A stretch of DNA of 16,519 nt, from contig JAGVOC010000375.1 in the NCBI GenBank assembly GCA_020052975.1, positions 1 through 16,519 on the forward strand. Reading direction: 5' to 3'. The translations under genes and the position numbers were made by a program. Below the pieces are notes generated by a model that was given only the letters and a program-made list of their open reading frames with translations, had not been told where the DNA came from and ran no database searches. Shown piece after piece: positions 1 through 5,567 of the stretch. This DNA comes from Desulfobacterales bacterium. Lineage in GTDB: Bacteria > Desulfobacterota > Desulfobacteria > Desulfobacterales > RPRI01. Positions within the stretch are counted from its first letter, which is position 1; the number at the start of each line of letters is the position of its first letter.

Positions 1-333
1 GTTAATCCCGACACCGCCATATATGCTGACGCTGCGGATGCCTGTCTTCCGTCCCAGGGTATTGATGGCCTCGTTTATCTGTTCCGCAAGTTCACGGGTT
101 GGGGCAATTATAAGTGCCCGGACTTGTCCGCGCCCGCCATCCATAAGCCTGTGCAGAATAGGTAACGCATATACGGCTGTTTTGCCTGTACCGGTCTGGG
201 CCAGACCCATGACATCGCGCCCCGACATTACAGGCGGAATCGCCTGCTCCTGTATCGGTGTCGGCGCAACATAACCTGCCGCCCTGGCACCTGCCGCAAC
301 ATGCGGATGAAAATTAAATTTATTGAAACTCAT
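1..333 (-). CDS. rhlE: RhlE-type DEAD-box RNA helicase, N-terminal 111 residues (cut by window start)
   Basis: ATP-dependent RNA helicase that would remodel RNA duplexes in the cytoplasm (ribosome assembly, mRNA turnover, often cold-induced). Reading the minus strand from the ATG at 331-333 gives an open frame of 111 residues that runs off the window. It shows the Q motif (GYVAPTPIQEQAIP, about 20-33), motif I / Walker A (AQTGTGKT, 45-52) and motif Ia (PTREL, 78-82). The DEAD box itself lies outside the window. The start is supported by AAAGGA a few bases upstream. Family (DEAD-box, RhlE-like N-terminus) is secure; the exact paralogue name is not, because the C-terminal half is missing. It has its own promoter and a leader terminator (see those entries), so it is probably not simply the last gene of the korAB operon. 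Confidence 0.9.
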   Translation of the reverse strand, partial: MSFNKFNFHPHVAAGARAAGYVAPTPIQEQAIPPVMSGRDVMGLAQTGTGKTAVYALPILHRLMDGGRGQVRALIIAPTRELAEQINEAINTLGRKTGIRSVSIYGGVGIN

Positions 334-359
334 TGTAATCCTTTCATTGTGTGTTCCTG

Positions 360-393
360 AAAATAAAAAAGCCCCAGAGGTATTCCGGGGCTT
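360..393 (-). terminator. Intrinsic terminator/attenuator in the helicase leader
   Basis: On the minus strand AAGCCCC (387-393) pairs perfectly with GGGGCTT (369-375) across an 11-nt loop and is followed at once by a T-rich tract (368 down to about 358). That is a textbook Rho-independent terminator. It points along the minus strand and ends only about 25 nt before the helicase ATG, downstream of the proposed helicase promoter. It is therefore either an attenuator for the helicase or a shared terminator for korAB read-through. On the plus strand the hairpin is not followed by a T-tract. Confidence 0.8.
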
Positions 394-437
394 ACAATTT
401 GATCGTTATAATCCAAGAACAGCGTTTATTGTTTTGT

Positions 438-466
438 ACAATAACAACTCTGTAGTACCCTGTCAA
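438..466 (-). promoter_or_regulatory. Sigma-70-type promoter for the helicase
   Basis: On the minus strand a perfect -35 TTGACA (461-466) is separated by exactly 17 nt from TATTGT (438-443), a 5/6 match to TATAAT. The predicted start near 431 gives a leader of about 97 nt that contains the intrinsic terminator. The -10 also forms one arm of a TTATTGT/ACAATAA inverted repeat (426-432, 438-444). Confidence 0.65.
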
Positions 467-486
467 GATAAGTTATTATCTTTTAT

Positions 487-569
487 ATGAGAATACAGGA
501 GTCAGAATACAGAATACAGAAGAAAAACAATACCATAGTTATTCTGGCTCCTGACTCCTGTATTCTCAT
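487..569. repeat. Intergenic inverted repeat built of 7-bp units (copy 1)
   Basis: A perfect 19-bp inverted repeat (487-505 with 551-569) bounds two arrays of heptamers. Plus-strand units at 491-525 read GAATACA, GGAGTCA, GAATACA, GAATACA, GAAGAAA. Minus-strand units from 565 back to 538 read GAATACA, GGAGTCA, GGAGCCA, GAATAAC. The arrays face each other across a 12-nt spacer. It lies between the korB stop (617) and the helicase promoter. As RNA it would fold into a long hairpin that could mark the 3' end of korAB mRNA, but there is no T-tract. Confidence 0.8.
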
Positions 570-578
570 GCTTCGTTG

Positions 579-593
579 TGCCCGCTCCGGGCA
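579..593. other. Short GC-rich hairpin downstream of korB
   Basis: TGCCCG (579-584) and CGGGCA (588-593) form a perfect 6-bp stem with a 3-nt loop, 23 nt past the korB stop. No T-tract follows on either strand, so it is a 3'-end stabilising hairpin at most. Confidence 0.4.
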
Positions 594-616
594 TGGCTGT
601 TAGAGGTAATTCTGTT

Positions 617-1471
617 TTACAGACTTTCAATCGCGTTCTGAACCTTTTTCTGCGAATATTCTCCCGATACGAGTGTACTTTCTTTAAGTTTTTTAATCTT
701 ATCCGTATAAGACGGTTTTTCTTTCTGATAGATAATTCCCATGGGGATTTTATCGCCCCACATCCTGGAAAGTTCCATTGCCTTGGTGAAATCATCAGGG
801 ATATATCCTTCCTCAAACAGATCATACACCCGCTTTCTGTACCAGTCGAAAGTATTGACATGGTTAAAAGAGACACAGGGTTGAAGTATATCGATAAGAC
901 TGAATCCTTTGTGTTTTATTCCTTCCTGAATAATTTTGCTTAAGTGTTCAGCTTTCCCCGAAAAGCTCCTTGCCACAAATCCGGCGCCAAGCGCCAGAGC
1001 AACTGAGAGCGGATTAAATGTTTCGCTTATAACACCGTCGCTCTGTATTTTGGTGGTCATCCCTTCATCTGAAGTTGGTGATGCCTGGCCTTTTGTAAGG
1101 CCATAGACTTTGTTGTTATGCACAAGAACAGTGAGGTCGATGTTGCGCCTGACTGCGTGCATGAAATGATTTCCCCCTTCGCCGTAACAGTCACCATCGC
1201 CGGAATTGACGAGTATGGTAAGTTCGTGATTCGCGATCTTGGCTCCTGTCGCAAGGGGAATCGCTCTTCCATGCAGGGCATGAAAAAGATTGCATTTAAG
1301 ATAATGGGGTGTCTTGGCCGCCTGCCCTATCCCTGAGATTATCAGAATTTTTTCAGGGGAAATTCCCTGTGCCGCAAGGGCATCCTTCATGGCAGCAAGA
1401 ATTCCGAAATTACCGCACCCCGGGCACCACTTGTTCTCAACATCTGAATCGTAATCTTTTATGCTGACCAT
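617..1471 (-). CDS. korB: 2-oxoacid:ferredoxin oxidoreductase, beta (thiamine diphosphate) subunit
   Basis: Catalytic TPP-binding subunit that, with KorA, decarboxylates a 2-oxoacid (2-oxoglutarate or a similar acid) to the acyl-CoA and passes electrons to ferredoxin, or works in reverse for CO2 fixation; cytoplasmic. The 284 residues match the usual length. The TPP/Mg site is seen as GDGDCYGEGG (91-100) and NNKVYGLTKGQ (119-129); HALHGRAIPLATG (64-76) is also typical. Cluster cysteines C16 and C19 (WCPGCG) and C199 (LQPCVSFN) are present. The fourth position, usually in GIGC, is Gln50 here (SGIGQAAK); nearby C60 might substitute. The start lies 2 nt after the korA stop, so the two are one operon. 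The substrate cannot be read from sequence. Confidence 0.92.
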   Translation of the reverse strand: MVSIKDYDSDVENKWCPGCGNFGILAAMKDALAAQGISPEKILIISGIGQAAKTPHYLKCNLFHALHGRAIPLATGAKIANHELTILVNSGDGDCYGEGGNHFMHAVRRNIDLTVLVHNNKVYGLTKGQASPTSDEGMTTKIQSDGVISETFNPLSVALALGAGFVARSFSGKAEHLSKIIQEGIKHKGFSLIDILQPCVSFNHVNTFDWYRKRVYDLFEEGYIPDDFTKAMELSRMWGDKIPMGIIYQKEKPSYTDKIKKLKESTLVSGEYSQKKVQNAIESL

Positions 1472-1473
1472 GG

Positions 1474-3174
1474 TTACCTCATATGTTTTTTGATTCCATC
1501 GGCTATCTCTGCCGGATAAAAGGGTCTTCCGTCATATTTCAGAACAGCCCCTGAATATGACAGGGCTGTTTGTTCCTTAATCAGCCTGCCAAGCTGTGCC
1601 GTGCTGTTTTGCTCAACCATATAAAATTTTTCGCATGCCAGAAATGCCTTCTTTGCCGCAGCCGCCGGGAAAGGCCATAAATCGTTAAAATTGACACATC
1701 CTGCACTGATTTTTTCTTTCCTCAATATATCAACAGCCTCTCTTATGGCTCCCTTTGTAGATCCCCAGCCTGCAAGAAGAATTTTTGATCCGGGAAAATA
1801 TGTTTCAGGCGGATTCATCTCGGAAAGCATTTTAACAACTTTCGCATTTCTCTTGTTTACCATGTCAATCCTGGTCTGTCCCGACTCACTCGTATGCCCG
1901 TCCTCTCTGTGCTCATTTCCCGATACCATTACTATCGCTTTGCCGTCGCAGGGAACAGCTCTCGGAGAGACTCCGGAATTCGTTAAGGCGTATCTTTTAT
2001 ATTCCGCGGGGTTTTTCAGATCAGTATCACCGACAATAAACCTTTTTACTTTCCCCGGCGCTTTTAAAGCCTTTTCTACAATAAAAAGAGAATCATTCAG
2101 GTACTGGTCCACAAGTATGATTGCCGGAACCTGATATTTGTCTGAAAGATGAAAAGCCCTTGAAGTTGTTTCAAAAGCTTCAGCAGGTGAGCCGGGGGCA
2201 AAAACAAATCTCGGAAATTCATCTTGTGAGGCATTGATTACAAACAGAAGATCAGCCTGGGCGGTTCTGGTCGCAAGCCCTGTTGCCGGACCCGGTCTCT
2301 GGGCATTCATGATTACAATCGGGGTTTCAGTGATGCCTGATAAACCAAGGCCTTCCGTCATAAGGCAAAATCCGCCCCCTGAAGTTGCAGTCATGGCTCT
2401 TGCCCCTGCAAATGAGGCTCCTATAGCCATATTAACGGCAGCTATCTCATCTTCAGCCTGCTCAACCACCAGCGGAAAGTCATTTGCAACAGATGCAAGA
2501 TGTGCCATAATACCGGTTGCAGGGGACATGGGATAAAAGGCGGCAAAGCGGCAATCCGCGGCAAGGGCGCCAAGGGCTGCAGCCCTGGATCCATCGATAA
2601 GGATACCTCTTGGCTCAGAAGCTTTCCACTTGAATGCAAATTTAAACGAAGTTTTCCCGACAGCTTCATATCCCGCCTTTGCAGCATTAAGGTTTTTTTC
2701 AACAATATCTTTTCCTTTTGAAGCAAAGCCTTCCGTAATAATTTCACATATAATTCCGAAAGGGGCTCCAAGGAGAGCAAGGCACGCTCCTGCTGCAACT
2801 GTATTTGAAGTAATTTTTCCGCCGCTTTCTTTTGCAAGCTCAAAAAACGGAATTGTTATAATGTTTTTTTTTGGTGGTGTATCAATTTTTTCCATCAAAC
2901 AAAGACCGCCCTGAACCAGCTCTTTTTCGTGCAGGTCGAAGCTTTTTTTATCAAGCGCTAAAAGAAGATTAATACCGTGCTTGGGAGCATTGACCGGTTT
3001 ATCGCTTATGCGTATCTGGAAAAAACTGTGGCCGCCTCTTATCCTCGATTCAAAATCGTTTATTGCCATAAGATACAGGCCGCATTTCAGGCATACACGC
3101 GCCAGAATATCACCGACAGTTTGGATGCCCTGGCCCGCCTCTCCTCCTATATTAACGCTTATATCAATGCCCAT
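1474..3174 (-). CDS. korA: 2-oxoacid:ferredoxin oxidoreductase, fused gamma-alpha subunit
   Basis: Partner of KorB in a two-subunit, CoA-dependent 2-oxoacid:acceptor oxidoreductase. The 566 residues contain an N-terminal gamma domain (GGEAGQGIQT, 10-19; about 1-175) fused to the alpha / pyrimidine-binding domain (from about 190, YPMSPAT at 214-220, VEQAEDEIAA at 236-245, TSGGGF at 264-269) and a C-terminal transketolase-like domain II (from about 455). This fusion is standard for the archaeal/deltaproteobacterial KorAB class, which lacks a separate ferredoxin-like delta subunit; none is encoded here. GGAG lies 10 nt before the ATG. YPMSPAT replaces the commoner YPITPST, so 2-oxoglutarate versus branched-chain or other 2-oxoacids stays open. 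First gene of the korAB pair, divergent from the ZraP-like gene. Confidence 0.92.
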   Translation of the reverse strand: MGIDISVNIGGEAGQGIQTVGDILARVCLKCGLYLMAINDFESRIRGGHSFFQIRISDKPVNAPKHGINLLLALDKKSFDLHEKELVQGGLCLMEKIDTPPKKNIITIPFFELAKESGGKITSNTVAAGACLALLGAPFGIICEIITEGFASKGKDIVEKNLNAAKAGYEAVGKTSFKFAFKWKASEPRGILIDGSRAAALGALAADCRFAAFYPMSPATGIMAHLASVANDFPLVVEQAEDEIAAVNMAIGASFAGARAMTATSGGGFCLMTEGLGLSGITETPIVIMNAQRPGPATGLATRTAQADLLFVINASQDEFPRFVFAPGSPAEAFETTSRAFHLSDKYQVPAIILVDQYLNDSLFIVEKALKAPGKVKRFIVGDTDLKNPAEYKRYALTNSGVSPRAVPCDGKAIVMVSGNEHREDGHTSESGQTRIDMVNKRNAKVVKMLSEMNPPETYFPGSKILLAGWGSTKGAIREAVDILRKEKISAGCVNFNDLWPFPAAAAKKAFLACEKFYMVEQNSTAQLGRLIKEQTALSYSGAVLKYDGRPFYPAEIADGIKKHMR

Positions 3175-3232
3175 CCTTAATCTTCTCCTCTGAAAAGCTA
3201 AACATTACATCAAGATTATTATGTTGATTTTA

Positions 3233-3261
3233 TCGATAACAGATAAACTTTTATTTTTCAA
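3233..3261 (-). promoter_or_regulatory. Candidate promoter for korAB (weak)
   Basis: On the minus strand TTGAAA (3256-3261) is 17 nt from TATCGA (3233-3238), giving a leader of about 50 nt. The -10 is a poor match (4/6) and overlaps the perfect palindrome TTATCGATAA (3230-3239), which could be an operator. Confidence 0.3.
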
Positions 3262-3262
3262 G

Positions 3263-3276
3263 CAACCAGGAACCAG
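3263..3276. repeat. Two heptamer units (CAACCAG, GAACCAG)
   Basis: Two tandem 7-bp units of the same AACCAG type as in the 4244-4323 element, without an opposing array. Probably a remnant or seed of that repeat family. Two units alone could be chance. Confidence 0.35.
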
Positions 3277-3282
3277 GCTATA

Positions 3283-3337
3283 TTGTGTCCGTCCGAAAAC
3301 GAATTTTGGACACATGCAAGTTTCCAATACAGAACAT
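3283..3337. repeat. Dispersed intergenic repeat, copy A
   Basis: Aligns without gaps to 5513-5567, about 40 of 55 positions identical by hand count. Shared blocks include GTGTCC and AAGTTTCCAAT. Copy A contains an inverted repeat TGTGTCC (3284-3290) / GGACACA (3308-3314), and an inner GTCC-g-AAAA / TTTT-GGAC hairpin. Noncoding, in the korA / ZraP-like divergent region. Confidence 0.65.
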
Positions 3338-3344
3338 GAGAAAC

Positions 3345-3370
3345 GGGTATTTTGTATCCGGTTGATACCC
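3345..3370. other. Inverted repeat GGGTAT / ATACCC
   Basis: A 6-bp inverted repeat (3345-3350, 3365-3370) with a 14-nt spacer, immediately beyond the dispersed repeat. Possibly part of the same repeat module or an operator. Weak evidence. From here to 3456 I see nothing else. Confidence 0.25.
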
Positions 3371-3456
3371 TGCTATCTGTTCAAACTGAATACTATATAT
3401 CCACCAAAGGCTCTTTCCAAATTTAAATAGCCGTATTGATTAAAATTAAATAAATC

Positions 3457-3480
3457 AAGCATATTAAACATGTTATGCTT
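3457..3480. promoter_or_regulatory. Inverted repeat upstream of the sigma-54 promoter (candidate activator site)
   Basis: AAGCATA (3457-3463) and TATGCTT (3474-3480) form a perfect 7-bp dyad with a 10-bp spacer. Its centre is about 62 bp upstream of the predicted start for the -24/-12 promoter. That suits a dimeric enhancer-binding protein, though this is closer than usual for such sites. Confidence 0.4.
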
Positions 3481-3504
3481 CTTTATAGGGTGTTTTACAA
3501 GTCC

Positions 3505-3520
3505 TGGCATACCAGTTGCA
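3505..3520 (+). promoter_or_regulatory. Sigma-54-type -24/-12 promoter
   Basis: TGGCAT-A-CCAG-TTGCA places the invariant GG (3506-3507) and GC (3518-3519) with exactly 10 nt between, and closely matches the TGGCACG-N4-TTGCW consensus. The predicted start near 3531 gives a leader of about 78 nt. That leader holds GAGATT/AATCTC (3544-3549, 3567-3572) and GATTG/CAATC (3557-3561, 3566-3570) dyads before the ribosome binding site. It points at the ZraP-like gene; E. coli zraP is itself sigma-54 dependent (known). Confidence 0.6.
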
Positions 3521-3608
3521 GTAACAGAATTATAAAAGAGGGCGAGATTACAAAATGATTGAAACCAATCTCAATTAGTAAATAATAAAAAATAACTAAG
3601 GAGGAATT

Positions 3609-4088
3609 ATGAAAAAAGGATTATTGGTAATTTTTGCGATAGCGGCAGTTGTTGCATTAAGCGTTACGGCTTATGCAGGACGGGGAATGGGATACGGGCC
3701 GGGCGGAGGACAGTGCCAGGGAATCAGGGAAGGAAGCAGTGGCCCCGGACCGGGACACATGATGGGATACGGACACGGCTCAGGACACATGATGGGAAAT
3801 CTGACAGAAGATGAAGCAAAGAAAATTAACGACGAGCGCGACGCATTCTTCAAGGCAACCGAAGAGTTAAGGCAGGATATTTATGCAAAGGAGATGGAAT
3901 TAAACAGCGAGCTTGCCAAAAAGAATATCGATACGGAAAAAGCCGCAAAGCTCCAGAAGGAGATATCCGAGCTTGAATCAAAATTCGACCAGAAACGGCT
4001 TGACCACATGATAAAGATGAAAAAGCTTAACCCGAATTTAGCAAGGGGTTTCGGCGGCGGATGTCCAGGAGGACCCTGCGGACGGTAA
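3609..4088 (+). CDS. ZraP/CpxP/Spy-like periplasmic metal-responsive protein
   Basis: Probable periplasmic helical chaperone or metal-buffering protein of envelope stress. The 159 residues begin with a signal peptide (MKKG, hydrophobic to about 20, cleavage after AYA at 23). A Gly/Pro/His/Met-rich stretch follows with GHMMGYGHGSGHMMG (49-63), which repeats GHMMG and is a likely metal-binding tract. Residues 64-140 are charged and helical (LTEDEAKKINDERDAF onwards), typical of the ZraP/LTXXQ fold. The C-terminus is Gly-rich with two cysteines (GGGCPGGPCGR, C152 and C157). AAGGAGG lies 4 nt before the ATG, a very strong ribosome binding site. It is the only plus-strand gene and has its own sigma-54-type promoter. 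Assignment rests on signal peptide, length, composition and helical core; the metal is unknown. Confidence 0.82.
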   Translation: MKKGLLVIFAIAAVVALSVTAYAGRGMGYGPGGGQCQGIREGSSGPGPGHMMGYGHGSGHMMGNLTEDEAKKINDERDAFFKATEELRQDIYAKEMELNSELAKKNIDTEKAAKLQKEISELESKFDQKRLDHMIKMKKLNPNLARGFGGGCPGGPCGR

Positions 4089-4117
4089 TATAAAGTCCGG
4101 AGTGTATTACTAAACCC

Positions 4118-4172
4118 ATCCGTAACGGATTTGATGTTTTGACCGGCTGCCTTACCCCCTTGGCATCCGGTC
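4118..4172. other. Palindromes downstream of the ZraP-like gene
   Basis: A perfect dyad ATCCGT-A-ACGGAT (4118-4130) is followed by GACCGGcTGCC (4141-4151) pairing with GGCAtCCGGTC (4162-4172), an 11-bp stem with one mismatch and a 10-nt loop. These lie between converging genes. There is no T-tract, so it is at best a weak bidirectional 3' structure; it may also be part of a repeat module, since 4206-4228 matches the 5550-5691 palindrome. Confidence 0.5.
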
Positions 4173-4205
4173 ATCCGCATCATTTCGAGATCTTTGAAGA
4201 ACATC

Positions 4206-4228
4206 CAATTTTGGCCAAGTACAAGGAA
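4206..4228. repeat. Segment shared with the 5550-5691 palindrome
   Basis: CAATTTTGG.CAAG..CAAGGAA aligns with 5570-5592 at 20 of 23 positions. It suggests that pieces of the same intergenic repeat family are present here next to the heptamer element. Confidence 0.5.
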
Positions 4229-4243
4229 GGCGATAATAAAGAC

Positions 4244-4323
4244 TTAGGTTTTTGGTTTATAGTTGCTGGTTTCTGGTTAAAAGAGAAAAACCAGAAACAA
4301 CAAACCAGAGACCAGAAACCAAA
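4244..4323. repeat. Intergenic inverted repeat built of 7-bp units (copy 2)
   Basis: Two 35-bp arrays of five heptamers each face away from a 10-nt spacer (4279-4288). Right arm, plus strand 4289-4323: AACCAGA, AACAACA, AACCAGA, GACCAGA, AACCAAA. Left arm, minus strand from 4278 to 4244: AACCAGA, AACCAGC, AACTATA, AACCAAA, AACCTAA. The result is a degenerate palindrome (10-bp perfect core stem 4269-4278 / 4289-4298). It lies between the convergent ZraP-like gene and the membrane-protein gene, with the same plan as 487-569 but a different unit sequence. Confidence 0.8.
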
Positions 4324-4370
4324 TCTTTATAGTAATCGGGCAAAGGGGGGTGTTATGCAAAGGTCTCTTG

Positions 4371-5486
4371 TCAATATCCGTGACTTAACATACTTGCGCC
4401 GGAGGAACCTTTACTGAAAAGAATCATATAGAGCATTAACAGGTAAAGTACTACGGCAGACACAGCAAAAGGCTTGAAGTAGTAACCCAATGGCGCAAGA
4501 ATTACTACCGCAATCCAGTGAATGGTTATAATCCATTTTGAATCGAGCATTATCGGAAAATCATCATACCTGCATATGACCGCAAGCCCGCTTAAATTCC
4601 ATCCATAAAGGGATGCAAACGCATGAAGCCTCAGGAGCAGCTTCAATCTCTCAGGATTATAAAAAGGATGAAACTCCAGAATAATATAGAGTATTCCGGT
4701 CACAGCGGTAAAAAGAAGAAAAACCATTCCTGATGTCAAAAAATTTTTCTGCTGCGTCTTTATTCCAAGCTTTGCGAAAAGGATAAAGATCATCACCACC
4801 GAACAAAACAGGATGGATGTTACAATAAGCTGAAAGTCGAGTCTTTCAAACATTATAAACAGAAAAAAAATTATCACGCCGAGATTTACAGTCCAGAAGC
4901 CGGCATCTTTAAGAATCCGTACAATATTTCTCACATCATCCTTCATCAGAGAAAACATGACGGACATCGTGATAAGGGAAAGCGGGAAAGAAAATCCGAG
5001 GAAAAAGGTGTCGAGCTTCAGTTTCGGAAACGAGACTATCCTTAAATATTCATTGTTTGCAATCACGAGGCAGGATATTACAAGTCCCATGGAAAGACAT
5101 AAAAGTGATGCCTGGTGAAACTTTTCGGAAACAGGCGCCGGCCTGAAAAAATCATACGGAAACACGGAAAATCTTCTTATCCTGACCGACTCCACAATGC
5201 CTGCAAGAAGAATGGCGATAAACATCGATACAAAATAGAATTTAAAAAAAGCGCATATTGCATAGCAGGTCGCAAGTAAGGAAAAAAGGAATGCCTTTTT
5301 TGTAAGACGCTCCTTTTTCTCAGTAAAATAAAGGAGTATTGTCCCGCCGCTGCATAAATTAAACAGGAATATATGCAGCCTCTCGAAGTTGTATGCTTTT
5401 TCGTCCGTGATAAAAAGATGCAGAAAGCCAAAGAAAAGCGCAAGTGTCATTAAAATAATAAGGTTTGCTTTAAATTTACCAGTCAT
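4371..5486 (-). CDS. Multi-pass membrane protein of unknown function
   Basis: I do not recognise the family. The 371 residues are strongly hydrophobic with roughly 11-12 predicted membrane segments spread over the whole length (for example about 8-26, 38-53, 82-99, 126-143, 158-178, 196-213, 217-238, 250-271, 286-305, 318-336, 339-357). Two membrane segments in different halves open with the same RLHxF pattern (36-40 and 286-290). Other histidines lie at 273 and 323, the latter inside a membrane helix (TIHW). This is loosely reminiscent of heme- or quinone-interacting integral proteins such as the NnrS group, but that is only a resemblance. The ribosome binding site is weak (A-rich GAAAGAATTGAAATAGAA). 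A TATAAT at 5533-5538 lies about 47 bp upstream without a good -35. It ends convergent with the ZraP-like gene. Confidence 0.72.
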   Translation of the reverse strand: MTGKFKANLIILMTLALFFGFLHLFITDEKAYNFERLHIFLFNLCSGGTILLYFTEKKERLTKKAFLFSLLATCYAICAFFKFYFVSMFIAILLAGIVESVRIRRFSVFPYDFFRPAPVSEKFHQASLLCLSMGLVISCLVIANNEYLRIVSFPKLKLDTFFLGFSFPLSLITMSVMFSLMKDDVRNIVRILKDAGFWTVNLGVIIFFLFIMFERLDFQLIVTSILFCSVVMIFILFAKLGIKTQQKNFLTSGMVFLLFTAVTGILYIILEFHPFYNPERLKLLLRLHAFASLYGWNLSGLAVICRYDDFPIMLDSKWIITIHWIAVVILAPLGYYFKPFAVSAVVLYLLMLYMILFSKGSSGASMLSHGY

Positions 5487-5512
5487 TTCTATTTCAATTC
5501 TTTCTTTCTATT

Positions 5513-5567
5513 TAGTGTCCATCTTTAAACAAATTATAAACACAGTTAAGTTTCCAATTCGGAAATA
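5513..5567. repeat. Dispersed intergenic repeat, copy B
   Basis: Ungapped match to 3283-3337 (about 40 of 55 positions). It overlaps the left end of the 5550-5691 palindrome and contains the TATAAT hexamer (minus strand, 5533-5538) upstream of the membrane-protein gene, so this repeat may also supply part of a promoter. Confidence 0.65.

Noticed and set aside
487..569. CRISPR-like repeat
   Set aside because: Units are 7 bp, contiguous and inverted; there are no spacers and no cas genes.
3230..3239. TTATCGATAA as a definite operator of korAB
   Set aside because: A 10-bp AT-rich palindrome in an AT-rich leader is easily chance; it is mentioned only with the weak promoter.
4118..4172. Riboswitch
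   Set aside because: It lies downstream of a gene in a convergent gap, and I could match it to no known riboswitch consensus (GEMM and fluoride were considered).
3881..4204. Minus-strand open frame of 107 codons opposite the ZraP-like gene
   Set aside because: It is antisense to a better-supported gene and its N-terminal part is translated repeat sequence; no family signal.
4139..4417. Plus-strand open frame of 92 codons in the convergent gap
   Set aside because: It lies across hairpins and the heptamer palindrome and runs into the membrane-protein gene; no ribosome binding site or family signal.
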